Notes: generated from the letters alone by a model not told the origin. Shown: positions 13,001-26,400, counted from the stretch's first letter. The stretch: 64,000 bases of DNA from Clavelina lepadiformis (GCF_947623445.1 NC_135240.1:27218001-27282000); one strand, 5' to 3'. A program made the numbers and translations.

Positions 13001-15339
13001 AACCTTACCTCTTCTAGACTGAATAAAACGCCCCCGATGGGAACGCCAAAAGCGACAGAGACGCCCGCGGCGGCGGCTGCTGACAAGACCTCTCGCTTTT
13101 TCGCCTCGTTTTGACCATATTTGGGAAATAAGTGAGCAAAGACATTGCCGCAACACGAAGCGATGTGAACCAAAGGACCCTCCTTTCCCAAACTGAGGTT
13201 GGAGCCCACTGCTAAAGGTGACGTCACGCTCTTGATGAGCAAGGTCCACTTTCCAAGGTAGCCTCGGATGATAAAGCCGCTTAAGATCGTCTTCACCTAA
13301 ATAATAAGCGAGAGTCCATTGTGAGGAAATAATTTGAAAATGTTTTAATATTTAAATCCGGGTCTTACTGTTCATCGTGAACAGCATCAAATTTTTAACT
13401 CAGGATGAATTATTAGGATTATTATATACTTATACCAGGAACGCGTGACTCTATTTACATTGGGATAACCTAAAGGGAAGGGAGAAGCCGAAAATTAAGA
13501 TTTGTCAACACACTTGGCAAATTGTGAGTTTGAGTTTGGGCATTAACTTAATATAATAAGGTATTAAAAAAGTTGCGGGATCAAACATTTCTGGTTGATA
13601 TGTTCAGGATCTGAATTATTCCTGCTTTAGATCACGCATTGTTGTTACATTGTTACATCATTGTTGTTTACGCATTGTTGTACCTCAGGTATTCCGGAAC
13701 CACACGCGTATGGGGCGAAATTTTTGACCAATACAGCTGCCAGAGTAGAGAACATCATCGCTATGATGACGTAAGCGGTGTAGTTGACTGCGTAATCAGA
13801 CGCCCCGTGCTGGAAATAAGTTATCGAATGAAACTGTGCACTAACACCACAAATTTCATAACAATGTTTTGATATTTCGGACCCAAATCAAGTCACACAT
13901 TGGACTCTGATCTACAGTTTGAAAGAAAGCATTTGAGCCAGATATCATAAAATACCCCTCTGTGCCCGCCCAGTATTTCAGCCCAACTTCTCCATTCCGC
14001 GCAAGAGTCGTTGTCAATTTTCGAGTTTTGGTCTTCATGCAGCCAGCAGCAGGACTCCTGGTCAAGCCAGAACTTGTCCGTGCACACTCCCATTTTCAGC
14101 GTGATCAACCACTTGGTGGCGATGTCGATTATTCCAGCGCAAGTTCCTGGAAACGACCAGGGGTTACGTTTTATTTCATGTATTCTCACGTATCTTACGT
14201 CACGTATTCTCGCATTTGAGTTTACTGGAAAAGTTAGAAAAAAGTTACAAAAATTTTAAAATAAAAAATATAACTTGTATTTTTCATTAAGTAACAATGT
14301 TTTGTGACCTGCCGCCATGCCAATCAGTAAGACGACAAGCCACCCAGAACAAGCGTCATGCAAGATTCTAATCTTTTGTAGAAACGTCTTTCTTAATCCT
14401 TGTGTGATCTGTCTGTGACGTAAACGATTGCGTGACATCTCCCTTAACCAATCAATTGTGTGGAAATCCTCATAATTTGCAAGCTCATCCAATTCTTCCA
14501 AACCTTCAGCCGCGTTCTCATTCAGTCTAGCACCAGATTGCCTTCTCGTTAGCTGCAGTTTCTTCGTTCCAGCTGGAAAAGAGAAAAAGCATATTACGAG
14601 TTACAACAAATGAAAATACGTCGTACCGGTCATATTCAAGCAATAGTCAGCAGAATAACTTTGCATATAACGGCTTCTTCGCTTCCTTTTCAATACATAA
14701 AGAAACTAATAGAATCATACTAAGCATAAATCTAGATCAACTGCATATAAAGTTAGAATTTGTGCGTTAATTTGGTGTGTGTAATAGCAATCTTAACCGA
14801 GATTTATAAACTTAATCTAAAATATTAAACATGAAACCGTAAACTGAAACTTGTCCCAACCGAAACCTATACGACTCTAAAATGTGAAAATGCCACTAAA
14901 CGCGAAATATGTGTTGTCCTAAAAACTGTATGACTGACAAATCCAAGATATTTTTCATTAGTTATTTCAATAAACTGAGTCGGATGGCCAGCACTATTAT
15001 TTACTTTATACACAGTTTAATGCATATGCAGTTGTATGCACTGCATTTTATGCATTGCATTTTATTTTGTGTTTATTTCATTGCAACATATCACAAACAT
15101 GGATTTCCGACCCCTATTTGGTCAAAAGAAACAAACGTTTTAAACAAAAGAATTCCAACTCGTCATAAGTTTGGTTGATAAACCAAAACTCACGGTTGCT
15201 ACAGATAACATGACTCCTAAACGTGATACTTGCCTGAATAACCAGTACTAGCCCAAAAGTTATGCAGAGGAATAGTTTCTTCTTTGCCGAGCGACGTAAA
15301 AGAAATATTTCGCTTTCTGGGAGTCAATAATTCACTCAT
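10046..15339 (-). CDS. CLCN3: H+/Cl- exchange transporter, CLC-3/4/5 type (tandem copy 2)
   Basis: A second complete member of the same clade as copy 1, about 820 residues, close to vertebrate CLC-3. Approximate exons are 15339-15227, 14572-14309, 14147-13955, 13811-13688, 13296-13006, 12887-12640, 12522-12340, 12282-12150, 11894-11701, 11518-11306, 11172-10975, 10568-10348 and 10137-10046. The start is the ATG at 15339 ([20 protein letters not shown]). Present are [37 protein letters not shown] (gating glutamate), [20 protein letters not shown] (proton glutamate), [28 protein letters not shown] and two CBS domains ending DPEKIMFD. Intron positions match copy 1 wherever I compared them. Intron 1 seems to use a GC donor (CAG then GCAAGT), the only choice that keeps frame with exon 2. 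It is expected to acidify and load chloride into endosomal compartments. Confidence 0.95.
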
Positions 15340-17665
15340 CTTGACTCGATCTATGATATTTGGTCAGTTTCAGCTCCAATGTAAGTTCTACTGGTCACAG
15401 TCAGTCCACTTCAGCACGGTAAATTCACTCTGCTCACAAAAGCAATGTCCGTTCTCTTGTTGATGTTCCTTGAAGGTCGTGATACTGTCCTGTCCTCTAA
15501 TAACCTCATTTGGCACTTTTCAAAGCGTAATAGACGCAAATGAAATCAAGCTTATGGCGACATTATGATCCAGTAAGGTTCAGAACACAAGCTACGCACC
15601 CTCAAACCATACACAATGAGATGATGATGTAATCAGATATCCAAACAATTCAAGCATGGATTTGTTACAAGCTGAAAAGGAAAACAAAGAATTTTTGTAT
15701 TAAATCGATACATTGTCAGTTCTGAAGTGTTCTAAATAAAACAGAACAAATGGAATTGCAAAATCTATTTTTATCTTTCACGGATTAATTTTGTCTGACC
15801 TCTGGGTTGAGTTCATGCATCATCGTAGAATCGATGCTGAATTACCTGTGGCTGCACAATAACTTACAATGCCTTAAAATGTAGCGCTCACACCACAACG
15901 AACGATTTAAAATTTTTAAATGACAAGTCTGGTCTCAAAATTTTAGGCGTACTTATTAGTAAAGTTAACTAACCATGTTTGACTAAAATGCTCATCATAT
16001 AATAAGGTACAAGGATAATCGCTATGAAAAGGTCGGAAGCCAAAAGCGGAAATAGATCATTATTCAAAACGGGGTTAAAGTGCGAAAGGGGCGAAATACT
16101 TTGCGTGAGATTGCCAATTGTGTATGGTTAGTAGATTATATGGCCTCGGTATACTTCAAAACAATTAAAAAAGACATAATTTGCTTGGATACATAAAGCA
16201 ATTTTTTTGGTTTCTTTTGCAGTTCTAAAATCACCAATTTACAATTCAAAATTTGCCTTTATTTCCTTTATGCTCACAAACCATTCATCTTCGGTTCGGC
16301 AGCCGAGTGGACAGAACACTAGGCTTGCAATATGCGGCCTTTGTTTGATACACCGTGATGCTACTGATATAAACTGCAATGCCCTTGGGTAAAGTATCAG
16401 GCAACGCACTACAACGTCGCTTGTTCTTGTTCAGTGGTTCTGATGAATAGTTCTAAATTCGGGAAATAAAACATAAAATGAAAAAACAAAATAAAAAGTA
16501 GTGTTTCAATCGGAACTTGTACAACGGGTAGCTTAGTGACCTGGGCTCGAGCGATGAAGATTTATCTCCGATTTTAAGTCGAAGACAAATATGGTGAGAC
16601 CTGATACCATGTCAGTTCCACACCAACACCAAATCAATATTTTAAGCATTCAAGTAGGGTATATAGATACTAGGCTAATACTGTAATAACCTAGCGGTAG
16701 TTATACCAATTTTAATTATTTTTATGTAGTTCATCCTATAAAGATGTTATAGAATAAAACATATCTACCCTTCCAGCTTTCTTCTGTTGCAAACCAAGAT
16801 ATGTTTTCGACAAAACGAATCAAATATTTAAGCAAATACAAAATACAGCATGAGACAACCAATGTTGATCAAACTCAGCAGTAGCAAGCAAGAAATTACA
16901 TCGAATGAAAAAATCGTTTTCAATTTTTATTGTAGATCTTTTAAAGTTGAATTAAGTCAAACGGTTTGGAATTATTGAAGAAAACTGATCGAAATGTTTG
17001 CTGGCGGCAAGCCACGCAACAATCACCACCCATGCCAAATAAAGGCGGTCAATTCCCTGAAAAATGGATGCTCTGACTTACAGCCGATGTAGTTTTCGTT
17101 TGACTTGAATAAAAAAATATTAATTCGTTCATTTTTTATTTCACTATAATTTTGGGGAACACCATATGTGGTGTTTTATTAAAATTGCGGTAGAACTTCT
17201 ATTAATTCTGAATGGTTTATTATGTGCGAGGTAGCAGCTGTAGTGGCACTCAGACCACGAAGACTGCCAAGGTTACGTAGCCTACCGTACTAATCATTGG
17301 TCAGACAAGCTTCAACAAAACTGCTAAGGTTTTCCAAAAAGTTTGAGAATGTGCAAAAATACTAACCATTATGAATATACAGGTGCGGCCCATTTCGTTA
17401 AGAGTCACTGCAGCTAAGGTTTGGCTGTCAGGCTGTGTTCCAAGAGGCAAGATACTGACAGAGACAGCCGCAATTTTTCGCCCAACCGCACGCATTATAA
17501 CTACCCACGGAGAAATTAAATTGTAAATTTTCCGGTGTAGGTTTAGCTTAGAGCTAGCACTTCGGTACTGGAATGCTTGATATTTCTTTTTCAGCCGCAT
17601 AGCTTTTGTAAAATTTTTAAGTGTTATTAAGTTAGTCTTGGTAGGAACAATTAATTTGCAGAAAT
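15340..17665. other. Divergent intergenic region between CLC copy 2 and SRRT
   Basis: This region should contain the promoters of two genes transcribed away from each other. I see no other gene. A tRNA-derived SINE lies at about 16293-16595. Just before the SRRT start there is an acceptor-like TTTGCAG ending four bases upstream of the ATG. Confidence 0.6.
16293..16595 (+). mobile_element. tRNA-derived SINE, copy A
   Basis: The head carries a tRNA-like A-box region (GCAGCCGAGTGGACAGAAC) and a weak B box (TTTGATAC). It is followed by a body shared with a second copy in the 46 kb region: GCAATGCCCTTGGG, then TTCAGTG, then AGTTCTAAATTC, then GGAACTTGTACAA, then GGGCTCGAGCGATGA. The A box resembles class II (Leu/Ser) tRNAs. 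End points are approximate and no target duplication was identified. Confidence 0.72.
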
Positions 17666-20600
17666 ATGGGTGATAGTGAAGATGAATATGACCGACAACG
17701 ACGGGAGAAGTTCCAGCGTGAACGAAGTGACCAATTTGACAGACGAGCACGAGAAAGAGACTGGCCCAGAGAAAGGTGAATTTTTCAATATTTTTCGACC
17801 AACATCTTCTAAATCAAACAAAGCACATCATGATTTAAAAAGATGCATCATCAACAGCAGTAGGTAGTGATGAAGCCCACACGATTTTTAATGATCTCGT
17901 TTCCAGACCTCGTGGGTGGAACAACTCGTCAGGGATGCCAGCTGGTGAGATGAAGCAAGGCGGAGGAATGCGTCCGATGCCGGGAGGAGAGGTGATGCAC
18001 CGAAGGAGGATGCCAGACTACGCGCCGCCTCCACCTGACATGAAGCGAAGATTCAGTCCCGGCCGTGAGCACGACATGAGAGCAAGGAAGAGAATGAGGT
18101 TATATGATGTCTATGTTTTCTCTATTGTTAAAAGTATGATATAGCTCGTGCACTTTACATTGTTTTATCTCTGTGGTCCTTTCTGCTTGTACTGTTCATG
18201 AATAAATTATTAATTATTGACCGTGCACTTTGTTTGACGCATTTCGTCAAAATGCAAAAACGTGTCACAAGATGGTGCTTGTGTTTAGAACAAATAGATA
18301 TGATGTCTATGTTTCTGATAAAGCACTGGAAACTGATTGATTACATGTTTTTTGTCAGGCCGTTTGAACCGGGATTTGAACAAGGAGGATGGGGTGGCCC
18401 AGGCTGGGACCAAGCTGGCGGCCGTCCCCCTTTCCCACCCCGAGACGAATGGGGACAAGGTGGTTATTCTGTTAAATTTCATATCACTTTTGTGTTGTGT
18501 GACTATTTTGTATGAACCTCTACTCAGATGTTGGCTGTTGCTCACTTACATGATCTTAACAAGTCCCTATTTTTATCAGGTGATCGGGGCCCGCATCCGA
18601 TGGATATGGAGCAATCTGGAGCAAGGATGATGACGTTCAAGCAGTGGTTGAACATGCAGGTTGCTCATCTGTTACTTTAACTTGCATGAAACATTAACGG
18701 GTTGCTTCTAATCAGAGAAAAAACAATTTAGAGCGATGACATAACAGACGAAGAAGCGGTGACAAAATACACCGATTACAAGATTGGCTTCCGTCGTCAA
18801 CAACTGCAGGAATTCTTTGTTGCTCACAAGGATGAGGAATGGTAAGTTCCGCGTCAGAATACTTTGATTGTGTCTGCTTAGAAGACCAAGTTTTGTACGC
18901 ACCAGTTAATCACTTTGCATTGGCAGGTTTCTGGACTTTATCTCCAGCGTAAATCCAACTAAAACCTTTATCCTTATTGTCTTGAAGCAGTCAGTTCAGT
19001 TGAGGCATATTATGGCAGCAAAAATTGTATTCTGATTTACTAGAATAGGGGCTTAGACATCGAAAATACATGAACATTTTGTTTTCTGGTTCATTGTAAA
19101 TCGTGTTCTGACCAGTCAGTTAGGTTTTTATTAGGGAAAAGTAAATACATGTTTTGTTGGTGGTTCGATGAAGGTAATTTGATTAGTCTTTAAAAAGTGC
19201 CTTTTATTTTTGCATCATTGCTAATTTTTTTATTAATTGCCACAATTCATGTTGCTTTATAACTGCCTGGAAGAGACCAAGAAATTTATGCAGTGAATTG
19301 TCATAGATGGCAGTTTCATATTAAATCAAATCTTTGTTGCCATAATTATTCAAGGTTTAAAGAGAAATATCATCCGGACGACGCAGAGAAGCGTTTCGTC
19401 GATGAACAAACCTGCATCCGGTGGAGGGCAAATGTCTTCAAGCAGATGATTGAGCTGAGCATATTTGACGAAGTTGATCTTGATTTGGCAAATGAGGCTG
19501 CAATTGTCAAAGTTTTAGATTCCGGTGCGAAACTTTTCGTTAATATTCCACATGGGTGTAGCTTGAAATAACTTGTGCATGGTTACCGGTTTCACTGGTT
19601 AGAGGAAAAAACTCATGTTTGTTTCGCATCTCAACTTAAATATCGAATGTCTTGTTGCGGCATTTGCAGGAGTGATTCTGATGGAGGGTGGTAATGCAGA
19701 TGATCTTAAAGTTCTCGAAATGGATCCCGCTCTTCTCGAAGCCGAAATGAACAAACCAGCCGCCGAAGGAAAGACTGAGACATCTAGTGACAAAACTGAG
19801 GGCGCAAGTGGTCCAGCTGGAATGACCGTGAGTTTGATTTTTTGAAGTTTAGTTTCATGAAACTTGAACGAAGCTAGAAGTGACGTCGTTCTGGGATTGC
19901 ATGATTTAGTAACCAGATCGTTGTCTATTTATGATATGAAAAGAGTTTATTTTAATATATTCTACTTGTGCAGAAACCAGCTGTTTTGAGCGAATCCCAG
20001 CACGAGCTGAAGAAGCAAGCACAGCTTTACAAGCAGTTGGTCGATAACAAAACTGGAGATGAGGCGAATGAACAGGTGGGTCGGCATCACTTCATGTACA
20101 TCTAGCAGCGAATAAACCTCGCTCAGTCTGCCTTCTCATTCCGCAGAAGCCAGCTGATGCTGCAGAGAGCAAGTCACGCAAGAAGAAGAAAAGAGATCGG
20201 GAATACATGGGATATGACGACGAAGATGCCGGGTCGAGCGAAGAATCCGACGAATCTGATCAAGAAGATGCAGCCAGTGAGTCGTCCTGATGTTCCCACC
20301 TTTTATCATTATTTCCGTGTCAATGATAAAATAGTCAATAAACAACTTGATTGTTTTTTAATCGATGTAAACAAACGATTACTTGCAAGTTGCTTGTCGG
20401 TTACTAGCTTTTTAATTTTTCTCCATCCATCCACAGAAGTGGAAGATAAGAAGACAGAGCCAAGTGAAGGTGAGTTTTCTCCAGCATCTGTTGTGTTCTA
20501 ATTATCCCAAATTGTTCGCTTTGTCTGACTTTAAATGGTTCATTTGCTTCAGATTTATCGAATGAAACGAGCAAAGAGAATGAGGAGAAGCCAGAGGATG

Positions 20601-22850
20601 GGGAGGTGCGTAGATATCTCGGATGTCATGCAGTTGAAGTGAAAATGATAGCTTGGTCTTGTACATTTCAAACGACTCGTCTTAAATGAATAATTCACGT
20701 TTATCTTGATGGAGTGCGTGTAAATAAAGTTTAAGCCGATAACTCTGCAGGTGGACGTGCCCAAGCCTCGTGCTCTGCATAAAACTCATTCAATTTTTAT
20801 GAGAAATCTTCCGCCATCAGTGACCAAATCTGAAATCGCAAATCTGTGCAAGAAGTTTCCTGGATTTATCCGAGTCGCATTTTCTCATCCGCTGGAGGAT
20901 AGAAAGTAAGCCCTTGTTGTGTGGAGAATTATCACTCCATGCGGTCATCCTCTTCATGTTGTGACTATTGTTTTGCAGTCGATTCTATCGTCGATGCTGG
21001 GTGACGTTTGACAGGAGCGTCAATATCAAGGACATTTGTTGGAACCTCAACAATTTACGAGTAATCTCTCAACTTCAGTATTTTTTGCTGATTTTTCAGT
21101 TTTTCATTTGATTTTTTTTTTTCTTTCAGCTGCGTGACCTCGAGTTGAACCCGGTGGTAAATCGTGACCTTTCGAGAAGAGTTCGCCCAATCTCGGGCAT
21201 CGCTCAGCACTCAACGTGCGCTCGGAACGATCTCCGAAACGTCGCCCGTCTCATCATGCATCTAGACACCAAGTGGAAGCTGTGGGGGAACTCCCAGGTT
21301 TGTGACCGGGTTATGATGGATACACCTTTTCTTGCATCTCATACAATGGAGGCGGCGTTTGGAACTCAGTTTTCCTTTCAAGGAATCGAAGGAGTCTGAT
21401 GACACGAAGAGTGAGAATCCGTGGCTGAAGAACATCTCGGAGTTCCTGGTGGATGAGACAAGCGCCGAGGAGGAAGAGTTGCTCGGGGAGAAGGTGCAGG
21501 AGGAAGGAGAAGATCTAGGAGAGACGACTCCCGTCGTGAAGATAACTCGAGATGTGAAACTGGTCAAGGTGAAAGAATTGTGCGATGGTGGCACCAACGC
21601 AATTTGTCCATAAGTTTTAGCTGACCATAGTTCAGTCGTTGGCTGGTGTTGTCAGAAGAGAAGAAATGTCTGCAATATGGGAGCAACCGCAGGTCTTGTG
21701 ACAAACTTGTCTTGTCTTTGTTAAGGTCTTGGATAAGTTGCTCTACTACCTCCGCGTGGTCCATTCAGTCGATTACTACAATGCAAGCGAGTACCCGTGC
21801 GAGGACGAGATGCCAAACAGGTCGGTGATGATGATGATGTTACGGTGATTTGAGTTAAATTTGACAGCACTCGTCACATCCTTGTGTCTTAGGTGCGGCA
21901 TCGTACACGCCAGGGGCCCAATTCCCCCGAATATGCTGACCAAGTCTGACATCAACGAATTTCAGAAGCGATTCAACGACAAGCTTGTTCATATTCTCAA
22001 TTTTAAAGATAAATTGACCGAGGAAGAAGCAAAGAAATTGGGTGAGTTTTGAGATCGAGGGATTTTGTCATGCAAGCTTCTGACGTCAAAATTATACGTT
22101 TAGGTCCGAAAGATGTGGAATCTGAGGTGGAAAAATTCATCACTTCCAACACACAGGAGTTGGGCAAGGACAAGTGGCTGTGTCCACTCAGTGGCAAAAA
22201 GTTCAAGGTTTGTTGATTATACGCAGGTCTATGACTGATAAATAGCCTGTTCGTTTAAAGACCATGATCTATTTCCCCAGGGACCAGACTACATTCGCAA
22301 GCATATTTTTAACAAACATGCGGAGAAAATCGAAGCCGTTAAGAAGGAGGTCGTCTATTTCAACAACTACCTGATGGATCCGCGCAGGCCTGGGCCAATG
22401 GAGGGGCAAGCCCCTAAATCGGCCCCCTCACCCCACCCACAGGGTGGACCGGGGTACCCCCCACTACCTCCGGGGAGGGGATTTGGTCCTCCTCCAGGAA
22501 CCCCACCATTTAGAGGGGACCCAGGTATTGACGAATTACAATTCAAGGGGAATTTCCAGGCTGGCCCGATTAATTAAACGAAATTTTTTCTTGCTATTCC
22601 AGGCAGGCCACAGTTCTCTACACCGCAGTTCCATCAACGGCCGCCGGCCCCATACGGCAATGGGGGGAGAACCTACCCACCCAAGGGCAGAGATATGAGA
22701 CCCAGGTGAGGAAAGGTGAAAAGTCGACGACGTTTTTGATAATCTTTTGAAAATGTCGATTTTATTACCAGTGGCGGTGACCCGTTCTCTTCACGTCCAA
22801 TTGTTGGATACCAGGACCTTGATGCTCCTGATGATACCGACTTCTTCTAA
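17666..22850 (+). CDS. SRRT: Serrate RNA effector molecule homolog (ARS2)
   Basis: A nuclear protein that bridges the cap-binding complex to RNA processing, miRNA biogenesis and exosome decay. It starts at 17666 with [20 protein letters not shown], nearly the vertebrate N-terminus, and ends [14 protein letters not shown] before TAA at 22848-22850, the conserved C-terminal tail that contacts partner proteins. In order: Arg-rich N-terminus; Gly/Pro segment (17907-18460); the SERRATE/ARS2 N-terminal domain with [15 protein letters not shown] and [13 protein letters not shown] (18730-19530); an acidic linker (19680-20610); the RRM-like core ([16 protein letters not shown] near 20790, then [20 protein letters not shown] near 21000); the ARS2 domain ([35 protein letters not shown]); the zinc-finger region [20 protein letters not shown] (22170-22310); and a Pro/Gly-rich tail. 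There are about 20 exons with short introns. It converges on the myotubularin gene. Confidence 0.97.
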
Positions 22851-22928
22851 GATGACGTTGATGTGCTCCAGGAACACGCCTGTGTTGGAATCGATCATTG
22901 TCTTGCGTCCATAATCCATACTCTGTGA

Positions 22929-22934
22929 AATAAA
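22929..22934 (+). promoter_or_regulatory. Poly(A) signal of SRRT
   Basis: Canonical AATAAA, 79 bases after the SRRT stop codon, followed by GT-rich sequence. Confidence 0.7.
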
Positions 22935-23039
22935 CCAACATTGAACAAGTTACTACTCTCTTACTATTGCCTGTGAAGTCTTTTTAATCCTGTGTGCACA
23001 GTGACTCAGATAAAGCAGGTCTTGATGTTCATTTTGTAA

Positions 23040-23045
23040 TTTATT
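23040..23045 (-). promoter_or_regulatory. Possible poly(A) signal of the myotubularin gene
   Basis: Canonical AATAAA on the minus strand, about 365 bases downstream of the stop codon at 23409. Confidence 0.5.
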
Positions 23046-23408
23046 GAATATTTGCTATTGCACTAGGTAACAAAATAAATCAAGTCTAAAGTGAAGGAAT
23101 GAAACGATTTAGAAAAATTTTCTGATACGGCATCCACACAGAATTTTAACAAATACCTTCGTAATAAGAAAAAATAGGATTTCTTTGGCTACGACGTCAA
23201 ATCTTCAATGAATACTATTTTAAAGCAAAAAAATACCATAATCAACATTGTAACGCCAATCTAGTCAACAACCACTGCAAATTTGATATCGTGACGAGAT
23301 TGATTTTAAGTCGGGCACTTGAATAAATAACAACAACGGCGAAAAGACTTTTGCTATTAACGCTGCGAAATGAAAAATCAATCTAGAATCTAGATGGAGG
23401 CGGTAGAT

Positions 23409-26400
23409 TTACGAAGGGGCACCGACAACGCCATTGACGGACGGGTCGAGGACTTCGTGTTGTATCAAGTCCCATCCACTTTCTGGAATCTCAACCTCGT
23501 GATCGGGACCGCCAGCGAGTTCATCCGGGATGAGAATCTTCCTCTTAGGAAGTTGCTGTTCCTCCGGTGCACTCTCCAGCTGCTTCTCTGTCACCACGTT
23601 GTTGCTATTGGCAACTGGTTCCTCATCACTATCGGAGAGGCACTGGGTTGAAAATGAGACGACTAGGTCAGACGACTGGACCAAAGCACCACCGATCGAA
23701 ACCGACGGTTTCTTATTGGACGAGATGGACGCGATGTCAGGAGTGCTGTGGACGGCGTGACGAAGAGTCTGTGGCTCAGCCTGCGGTGGCGCTAGAGATT
23801 GAACATCGTCAGTGCTCGCCGGTCTACGTGGAATCTTCACCAGAGTTGGGGACTTGGACCTCAGTGTAGTGGCTTTGTGCGATGGACTTGACATTGGGCT
23901 GACGTCGCCTGGGGAAGAATGTTTTGAAATTTTTGATGCAGAACTTTTAAAATTTTTGTTGGAATAATTTGATAGAGCTCATTTCATAAAGTAATGACGA
24001 ATGCATATTTTGTAACGTTGTCAAAATGAACGTAATTATCAACCACAATACACACCTTGAGGTGTCAGTTCATTTTTTTGGGTTTCGAAGCCGAGCTTTT
24101 GACGAAGTTGATTGCGACGCTTTCTCATCGAGGCAACGTCGTTTGTCAACTTTGCTGTTTCATCGTACAATGTTTTGACGATGGCTGTCACATTTTGCCG
24201 GGGATGTAAGCCCTTGTCAAACCTGTCGATGATGCAATTTTGAAGTTAAACGAAAAAAGAACTAGAAATTGGCTATGATGCTTCAACCAAGCCTACACCG
24301 TCCAGCCATATACTGGAGTTTGATGCACAATTGCTTTTGTAAGAGTATTCAGGTCTACTGCAGCACAGGCACGAGTAGTTTTGTACTAAAGCTGAGTTCA
24401 TTATTTCAAAGCCAAATATCCCAACATTGGAACTCATCTTATTTCATTTGACATGGATGAAGTTGTTATCTCACCTATTATACATCGCTCTCCAAAACCT
24501 GACGCAATGCGGCAATTTCGGCGGGAGAAGCAGTTTGTTTTCTGGTTTATGTTGCTCTACAGCGTGGTATAGTGGACTTGTGTATGATTTCAATCGTTTC
24601 ATCATCCAACCCCACAAAGAGTAGGTTCGGGACGTGAGACTGAGCCAGGAATATGATTGGGTTAATGAAGCAATTGGCGATTAAGTGATTAACTCACTAA
24701 TCAGTGAGCTTGCTAGCCAAGTTGCTTGTCACCAGTTAAAAATTCACCATTAATTTGAAAGAACACTCATTAAGTAAACACAAACAAAAACTTGACGTTT
24801 ACAGAACGGTCGCTGCCTTTAATTGTGTTCAACATCACACAGACTTACAAGTAAAAGTTTCCAACATGCAATGGTCTACCTGTGGACTTGTCTGTCTTTA
24901 GCACAGTTGCCCAAAAATGTTCCGAACTGGCAGGAGTAGGCGTGGTCGTGTAGATCAAAGAGAAGCTGCTCGTTGAATTGAAATGAGCACGGATACAACC
25001 TCATCAGTTGCCAGACAGCATCGATGAACTGAGTAAAGACTGGGGAAACCTCTCGGGGATCTCCATCCAAATGACCCAACCTGGATAAAAGATTAATATC
25101 GGGTGAAAAGCGGTTGCTATGAACTTAGTGGCGTGACTAATTCATAAACTCAATCGCTAGAAGTTAAATCCTGGTGTCCATCTAACACAAAAGAAACAAG
25201 TGTCAGCAATATTTTCACGTTCAATTAATTCATAAAAACTGGGGTGTGGTGTGTGTATTGACTACCAACATTTTTTCCTTAAAATAATCAGCTTAAGATA
25301 ATGTAAAACGGTTGACATAAAACTGATAATAGCAAATCAGTTATCACTAATAACAACAAATGCTGCAATTTCTGTATCACCTGTGCATGAACTTATGACC
25401 AAAATGCAGCCATTCCTTCTGCACCAAGGCAAGGAAGCCGTCAATGGTTCTATAGTGGGGATTAAGCATGATGGCGGCAAGTGAACACGTCTGTGCTGTT
25501 CGATCCCATCCGTCGCTGCAATGCACCATGACGCTACGATTCTCCTTACCTACAGCCTGTGCACAAAGTTTGCCATGTACCACAACAACAGTTCCTTTTG
25601 GGTTATAATACAACGTAGAACAATTGCCAAATTATCTTCGTGACCAAACGCAAATTAAATCCTTTATCCGAGTATAAATCGATAATAATTTTTCGAGATG
25701 AGAGATGAAAGAATGTGCTGTGTTGGCGCCATTCATACAGTTATCGCATTATGACAATAACCATAGAAGCAATGTAATGTGCACTCACATGAGCAATGAA
25801 CCTTGAGACTTGAATAACATTGTGCACGTGCTTCAACCATCCACTGTTGTTCACTGCCTCCAGCCAAGCACCTACTGTATTTGTTGAATCTTCGCATGCT
25901 GTTGTAGGGAGGCACAGCAAGGAAATAAAGTTACATTTACTACGGCTGACTACCCTCTATATCAGCGGTTCTTAAACTTTTTTGAGCGCGACCCAAATCT
26001 GAGTTTCATGATCACCTCACGACCCAAACCTATGTCGCGACCCATTTTAATGTCCTATAGACCTATATTATATTATATTAACCTATGTCGCGACCCACCT
26101 ATGTCACATGTCGCGACCCATTTTCTGACCCTCCGCGACCCATGTTTGGGTCGCGACCCATACTTTAAGAACCCCTGCTCTATATACTACATAAATTGTT
26201 TACTACATGCTTTATGCAGCATTGAAGGTGCTTATCCCGACACGTCTGTTTGAAAATATACAACTCAATGCAAATTTAAGCAATAGTTTGCTATTGGCCT
26301 ATTTTTTTCTAGTTAGGCTGCTTAAACAGAAATACGAATGGCTAATGGCCAAATTCAACATAATCTCACCATCTAATAATTTGTTCAAGCTGTTCCTCAT

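Larger units (their letters stand above)
22851..23408. other. Convergent 3' intergenic region (SRRT / myotubularin)
   Basis: These 558 bases lie between two convergent stop codons and contain only 3' UTR-like sequence. The two candidate poly(A) signals, AATAAA on plus at 22929-22934 and AATAAA on minus at 23045-23040, are about 105 bases apart, so the transcripts nearly meet or overlap. Confidence 0.7.
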
